This document shows, piece by piece, positions 61,073 through 64,000 of a DNA stretch of 64,000 nt. The stretch is from Bog-756 sp963833585. GTDB lineage: Bacteria > Actinomycetota > Acidimicrobiia > Acidimicrobiales > RAAP-2. The notes under the pieces were generated by a model. That model had not been told where the DNA came from, ran no database searches, and saw only the letters and a list, made by a program, of their open reading frames with translations. A program made the position numbers and the translations under genes. Location of the stretch: NCBI GenBank assembly GCA_963833585.1, contig CAWHYF010000003.1, positions 372,001-436,000 of the forward strand. Reading direction: 5' to 3'. The first letter of the stretch is position 1. Each line of letters starts with the position of its first letter.

Positions 61073-61534
61073 GTGATGATCGACCCCACCCCACATCAGA
61101 CACCCGGTACCGCCGCTCTCCCAGGCCCGAGGTCCCATCGGGCCCGCCACCTGCTCGTCGCCACGCTCTTCGGCACCGCCCTGGTGCTGGCGGCGTGCTC
61201 CACCTCCGGGGGCTCGACCGCCACCACCGCGGCGCCCTCCGGCCCCACGGCCTCGACGGGCACGACGTCGTCTGGGCCCGCGGGCCACACCATCGCCATC
61301 AAGAACTTTATGTTCTCCCCCGGCATTGTGACCGTCCGTCCCGGGGCGACCGTGACCGTCACCAACGACGACCAGGTGGCCCACACCATCACCTCGTCCA
61401 AGGGCGGCTTCGACACCGGCCACATCGCACCCGGCCAATCCAAGACCTTCACCGCGCCGAACACCCCGGGCCGGTACTCGTACATCTGCTCGATCCATCA
61501 GTACATGACCGGCACCGTCGTCGTCACGGGCTGA
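61073..61534 (+). CDS. Exported cupredoxin (plastocyanin-like) lipoprotein
   Basis: 153 residues. A signal peptide with lipobox LVLAAC places the acylated Cys at 42. A Ser/Thr-rich linker (43-70) leads to a blue-copper fold (72-153). Type 1 copper ligands are H104 (QVAHT), C139, H142 and M145 (C-x2-H-x2-M). It should be a membrane-tethered extracytoplasmic electron carrier or copper binder. It starts GTG-ATG immediately after a SigK-type promoter, so it is predicted to belong to the adjacent sigma factor's regulon. Confidence 0.87.
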   Translation: MMIDPTPHQTPGTAALPGPRSHRARHLLVATLFGTALVLAACSTSGGSTATTAAPSGPTASTGTTSSGPAGHTIAIKNFMFSPGIVTVRPGATVTVTNDDQVAHTITSSKGGFDTGHIAPGQSKTFTAPNTPGRYSYICSIHQYMTGTVVVTG

Positions 61535-61636
61535 CCGGGGCCCGCGCCCTGGGGCCACGGAGGCACACCACCGCGGGCAACCGTTGGACGCCATGGCCCC
61601 GCACCCATCTACCAACCGACCCACAGGAGGAAGACC

Positions 61637-62539
61637 ATGAGAGGAAGGCTGAAGTCGAGCCGAACGGAGCCGGAGGAGCGCCCCGTCGACGTCGATCCCC
61701 GCGCCATGGGGGCGCTGATCGAGGAGAGCCAGGACCTCCACCGGGACGCCATGGTTGCCACCGCCACCTCGTTGGACGAGCTGGTCGAGACAGGTCGGGA
61801 CGCCCGGGCCCACGGCCTGGTCGATCCCGATGAGTCCCGCCAGGCCGCGGCCCGCCGCTCCACGCTGATGACCGGGGCGGTCTTCGGTGGCGGGCTCCTC
61901 GCCGCCGCCGGCATCGCCGGCGCACTCGAGTCCCTCTTCGCATCACCGGCGTTCGCGGCCTCGGGAACCGACATCCAGGTCCTCCAGACGGCCTCCTCCA
62001 TCGAGGTCCTGGCCGTGGGGACCTACAAGACCGCCCTGACCCTGCCCTTCATCGGTGGGGCGTCGGCCAACCCGGTCGTCAAGGCATTCGCCACCACCAC
62101 GATGCAGCAGCACATGCAGCACCTCGACGCCTTCAACGCCGCCATCACCGGGCTCGGGGGCAAGACCCAGTCCAATCCGGACCCGGTCCTGGCCCAAGTG
62201 GTGCAGAAGGCGGTCCCCGGACTGACCTCGCCGGTACCGGTGGTGGCCTTGGCCCTGGAGTTGGAGCAAGGCGCGGCAGAGACCTACGTGGCCGACGTGG
62301 CGGCCCTGTCGGACGCCAATGCCAGAAAGGTCACCGCCTCGATCATGGGCGTCGAGGCCCAGCACGTCTCGGTGCTGCTGGCCGTGCAGGCCCTCCTCAA
62401 CGCCAACGACCCGCAGCTGATCACCCTGGCCCCCGGCAATGTGGCCAACCTCCCGGCCGCCGCCGGGGCCGTCGGATTCCCCGACGCCTTCTTCCCCACC
62501 GACCAGGCCCGCCCGGCCACTGAAGGAGCAATCTCATGA
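61637..62539 (+). CDS. Exported ferritin-like domain protein (Tat-type signal)
   Basis: 300 residues. A long N-terminal region (1-72) precedes a twin-arginine type signal at R73-R74 (RRSTLM, hydrophobic GGGLLAAAGIAG, cleavage near ASPAFA). The mature part is a Ferritin_2-like four-helix bundle (about 110-260) with likely metal ligands in SIEVLAVGTY, QHMQHLDAFN, LELEQGAAETY and GVEAQHVSVLL. An AGGAGGAAG Shine-Dalgarno precedes ATG 61637. Likely co-transcribed with the cupredoxin 102 bases upstream. Activity unknown; metal storage or peroxide chemistry are possible. Confidence 0.8.
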   Translation: MRGRLKSSRTEPEERPVDVDPRAMGALIEESQDLHRDAMVATATSLDELVETGRDARAHGLVDPDESRQAAARRSTLMTGAVFGGGLLAAAGIAGALESLFASPAFAASGTDIQVLQTASSIEVLAVGTYKTALTLPFIGGASANPVVKAFATTTMQQHMQHLDAFNAAITGLGGKTQSNPDPVLAQVVQKAVPGLTSPVPVVALALELEQGAAETYVADVAALSDANARKVTASIMGVEAQHVSVLLAVQALLNANDPQLITLAPGNVANLPAAAGAVGFPDAFFPTDQARPATEGAIS

Positions 62540-63315
62540 GGAACCGCAAACGGAACACCGACGTCCTGGCCGTCACCGAGCACGAGCTCACCGTGATGAC
62601 CAGCGACCTGGAGCAGATCCACAACGACGTCGGCATGCCGGCCATGAACCGGGCCCTCGCCGAGTGGACCGAGCGATCCCGCACCAGCCGCCGTGGCTTC
62701 CTCATCGGGGCCGGGGCCGTGGCCGGCGGAACACTCCTGGCTGCCTGCTCGTCAGGGTCGTCGAGCCCGACCACCACCACCATGAGCTCGGGCTCGACCA
62801 CGTCCGGCAAACTGACCGGTGACCTGGCGGTGGCCGCCCTGGCCGCCAGTCTCGAGAACCTGGCCGTGGCGGCGTACGGTGACGTGCTCACCGCGGCCAC
62901 TGCCGGCAAGTTGGGCACCGTCCCACCGGCCGTCGCCACTTTCGTGACGACGGTGAAGGGGCAGCACGCCCAACACGGCCAGGCCTGGAACTCGGCCATC
63001 GTGGCCGCCGGCCACCAGGCCGTCACCAAGCCGGACGCGGCGCTGGTGCCCACGGTGACCAAGGACTTCGCCAAGGTCACCGACATCACCGGCGCGGCAA
63101 AGTTGGCGCTGACCCTGGAGGACATCGCGGCGGCCACCTACCAGTCAGCGGTCAGCGCAGTGAAGGCCACGTCGTCGGTGAAGGTGGCCGCCAGCATCCA
63201 ACCGGTGGAGATGCAGCACGCCGCCATCCTCAACTTCGTGCTGGGGCAGTACCCGGTACCCAACGCCTTCAGCCCGACCAGCGACGCCCGGCCGCTCAGC
63301 GACTACACCGCCTGA
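62536..63315 (+). CDS. Ferritin-like lipoprotein with Tat/lipobox signal
   Basis: 259 residues; the ATG overlaps the preceding stop (ATGA). After ~50 N-terminal residues comes SRRGFLIGAGAVAG and a lipobox LLAAC (C71), a Tat-lipoprotein pattern, then a Ser/Thr linker. The Ferritin_2-like bundle (about 95-240) repeats the ligand pattern of the preceding gene: LENLAVAAYGDVL, GQHAQHGQAWN, LEDIAAATYQ and PVEMQHAAIL. The two proteins are diverged paralogues. Co-expression and export suggest joint function with the cupredoxin lipoprotein. Confidence 0.8.
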   Translation: MRNRKRNTDVLAVTEHELTVMTSDLEQIHNDVGMPAMNRALAEWTERSRTSRRGFLIGAGAVAGGTLLAACSSGSSSPTTTTMSSGSTTSGKLTGDLAVAALAASLENLAVAAYGDVLTAATAGKLGTVPPAVATFVTTVKGQHAQHGQAWNSAIVAAGHQAVTKPDAALVPTVTKDFAKVTDITGAAKLALTLEDIAAATYQSAVSAVKATSSVKVAASIQPVEMQHAAILNFVLGQYPVPNAFSPTSDARPLSDYTA

Positions 63316-63352
63316 CGCGCCCGCGACCCCCCAGCCTCCCTCCCGCCAGATT

Positions 63353-63389
63353 GCGACGGACGCCGGCTCACCCAGCCGGCGTCCGTCGC
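63353..63389. terminator. Strong stem-loop terminator after the ferritin-like genes
   Basis: A perfect 16-base-pair stem (GCGACGGACGCCGGCT / AGCCGGCGTCCGTCGC) with loop CACCC, 37 bases after the stop codon. It is the most stable hairpin noticed in the window; only a weak T-rich end follows. Confidence 0.75.
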
Positions 63390-63478
63390 GTCTGCGTTCC
63401 GGGTCGACCGGGCCGAGGAAAGTTACCGGCGTTCGGAACTCGCGGCCTATCTTCGTGTCGTCCCGAGGTCGTGGTCCC

Positions 63479-63532
63479 GACGCCGGTCCTGGCGCCGCTG
63501 GTGACGCCGGTCCTGGCGCCGCGGGTGACGCC
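63479..63532. repeat. 24-bp tandem repeat in the intergenic region
   Basis: GACGCCGGTCCTGGCGCCGC(T/G)GGT occurs at 63479-63502 and 63503-63526, then a partial GACGCC. It lies upstream of the last gene in a 296-base gap that holds the terminator and no credible ORF. Confidence 0.75.
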
Positions 63533-63611
63533 ACCGGTACCGTCCGAGGTCGCGGGAGGCCCCGCCCCGACCGGAGATCATCCTCCCCGGCTCCGGTGAC
63601 GAACAGAGAGC

Positions 63612-64000
63612 ATGACCTTCGATATCGCCACCTACCGAACCCTCTCGGAGAAGCTCGACCTCGAGGACATCGACTTCCACTCGTTCCGTGAGCGGCCACT
63701 GGGCGCCGAGGCGCTGCGCTGCCTGCGCTACATGCACGACGTGGAGAACCACACCGTCTGCTACCTGCGCGATGTGCTCGTCACCCGGGCCCATCGCGAT
63801 CCCGAGGTGACGACCTTCCTCACGTTGTGGAACTACGAGGAGTTCTGGCACGGGGAGGCCATCGCCCGGATCCTCGCCGCCCACGACGAGCTGGCCGGCA
63901 CCGGGCGGATTGCCGCCCTCCGCAACAGGCTGCCGAAGAGCGACAAGTGGAAGCCGCTCAGCTTCCAGCTGGCATCGGCCATCACGCCCCACCTGACCGC
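63612..64000 (+). CDS. Ferritin-like/diiron-type protein, 3' partial
   Basis: The frame runs off the window after 129 codons. It starts ATG 63612 (MTFDIATYRTLSEKLDLEDI) after GAACAGAGAG. Two helices carry candidate diiron ligands: YMHDVENHTVCYL and NYEEFWHGEAIARIL (E-x2-H). The pattern resembles acyl-ACP-desaturase-like or other ferritin-superfamily proteins of actinobacteria. No signal peptide, so it is cytoplasmic. It is separated from the exported ferritin-like genes by a strong terminator, so it may be independently expressed. Exact family uncertain. Confidence 0.6.
   Translation, partial: MTFDIATYRTLSEKLDLEDIDFHSFRERPLGAEALRCLRYMHDVENHTVCYLRDVLVTRAHRDPEVTTFLTLWNYEEFWHGEAIARILAAHDELAGTGRIAALRNRLPKSDKWKPLSFQLASAITPHLT

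Noticed and set aside
63390..63611. Small ORFs of 78-82 codons before the last gene
   Set aside because: They run through a 24-bp tandem repeat, overlap each other in different frames, and lack ribosome-binding sites and recognisable sequence.
1..64000. rRNA, tRNA, prophage, IS elements and known riboswitches
   Set aside because: No cloverleaf, rRNA, transposase, integrase, terminal inverted repeats or conserved riboswitch core was recognised; weak structured RNAs could be missed by eye.

Overview
The window is about 70% G+C, densely coded on both strands, and almost certainly from an actinobacterium (Actinomycetota). Lineage markers are a WhiB protein, a PdtaS-type kinase, an RskA-type anti-sigma factor with its ECF sigma factor, DUF3107, and the DUF3090 / SCO1664-family / MSMEG_4193-type phosphatase cluster. 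An F420-type iron-sulfur oxidoreductase is also present. A complete System I cytochrome c maturation set is atypical for the well-studied high-GC actinobacteria and may point to a deep lineage such as Acidimicrobiia; that placement is a guess. No rRNA, tRNA, CRISPR, phage or IS element was seen.

Layout. 0-6 kb: end of an SGNH/Ig-like protein, an FTR1-like membrane protein facing an RpiR-type regulator across a palindromic operator, a beta-lactamase-family remnant, alkB, a frameshifted RDD membrane protein and a peroxiredoxin. 6-19 kb: a DrrAB-like ABC exporter, aconitase, hemolysin III/PAQR, a class I amidotransferase, a PIG-L deacetylase, a DEAD-box helicase, a DUF222/HNH protein followed by a 14-bp tandem repeat, a second peroxiredoxin, an Fpg/Nei glycosylase and an F420 beta-subunit protein. 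19-29 kb: an MMPL transporter behind a DosR-box-like site, the three-gene DUF3090 cluster, an MBOAT/DUF459 O-acylation pair, etfBA and a glycerophosphodiesterase. 29-38 kb: whiB1 and pdtaS (convergent, as in mycobacteria, with a perfect CRP-type site), a PHP phosphoesterase, an O-methyltransferase, two ArsA-like ATPases, DUF3107, a dGTPase and a UspA protein. 38-47 kb: a CFA-like methyltransferase, mrp, a SufR-like regulator with a cysteine desulfurase, an MDR reductase, and a KimA-like permease fused to an OB-fold with a DUF4118 protein behind it. 47-57.4 kb: a minus-strand run encoding CcmH/I, G, F, E, D, C, B, A and CcdA, preceded by gmd and an enoyl-CoA hydratase. 57.5-64 kb: a glycosyltransferase, a TetR regulator, the sigma/anti-sigma pair, and a divergent set of a cupredoxin lipoprotein, two exported ferritin-like proteins and a partial diiron-like protein.

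The strongest regulatory signal is in the sigma/cupredoxin intergenic region. Both divergent genes carry the same ECF promoter architecture, ACATCC-N16-CCGAA(T/C), close to the mycobacterial SigK consensus, and both begin GTG-ATG just after the -10. This ties a copper/iron-type exported module to a SigK/RskA-like sigma system.

Caution. At least ten +/-1 frameshifts interrupt otherwise well-conserved genes, including aconitase and etfA, and several lie in short G/C homopolymers. Most are more likely sequence errors than true pseudogenes. Start codons are often GTG or TTG, and many neighbours overlap by ATGA, GTGA or TGATG.
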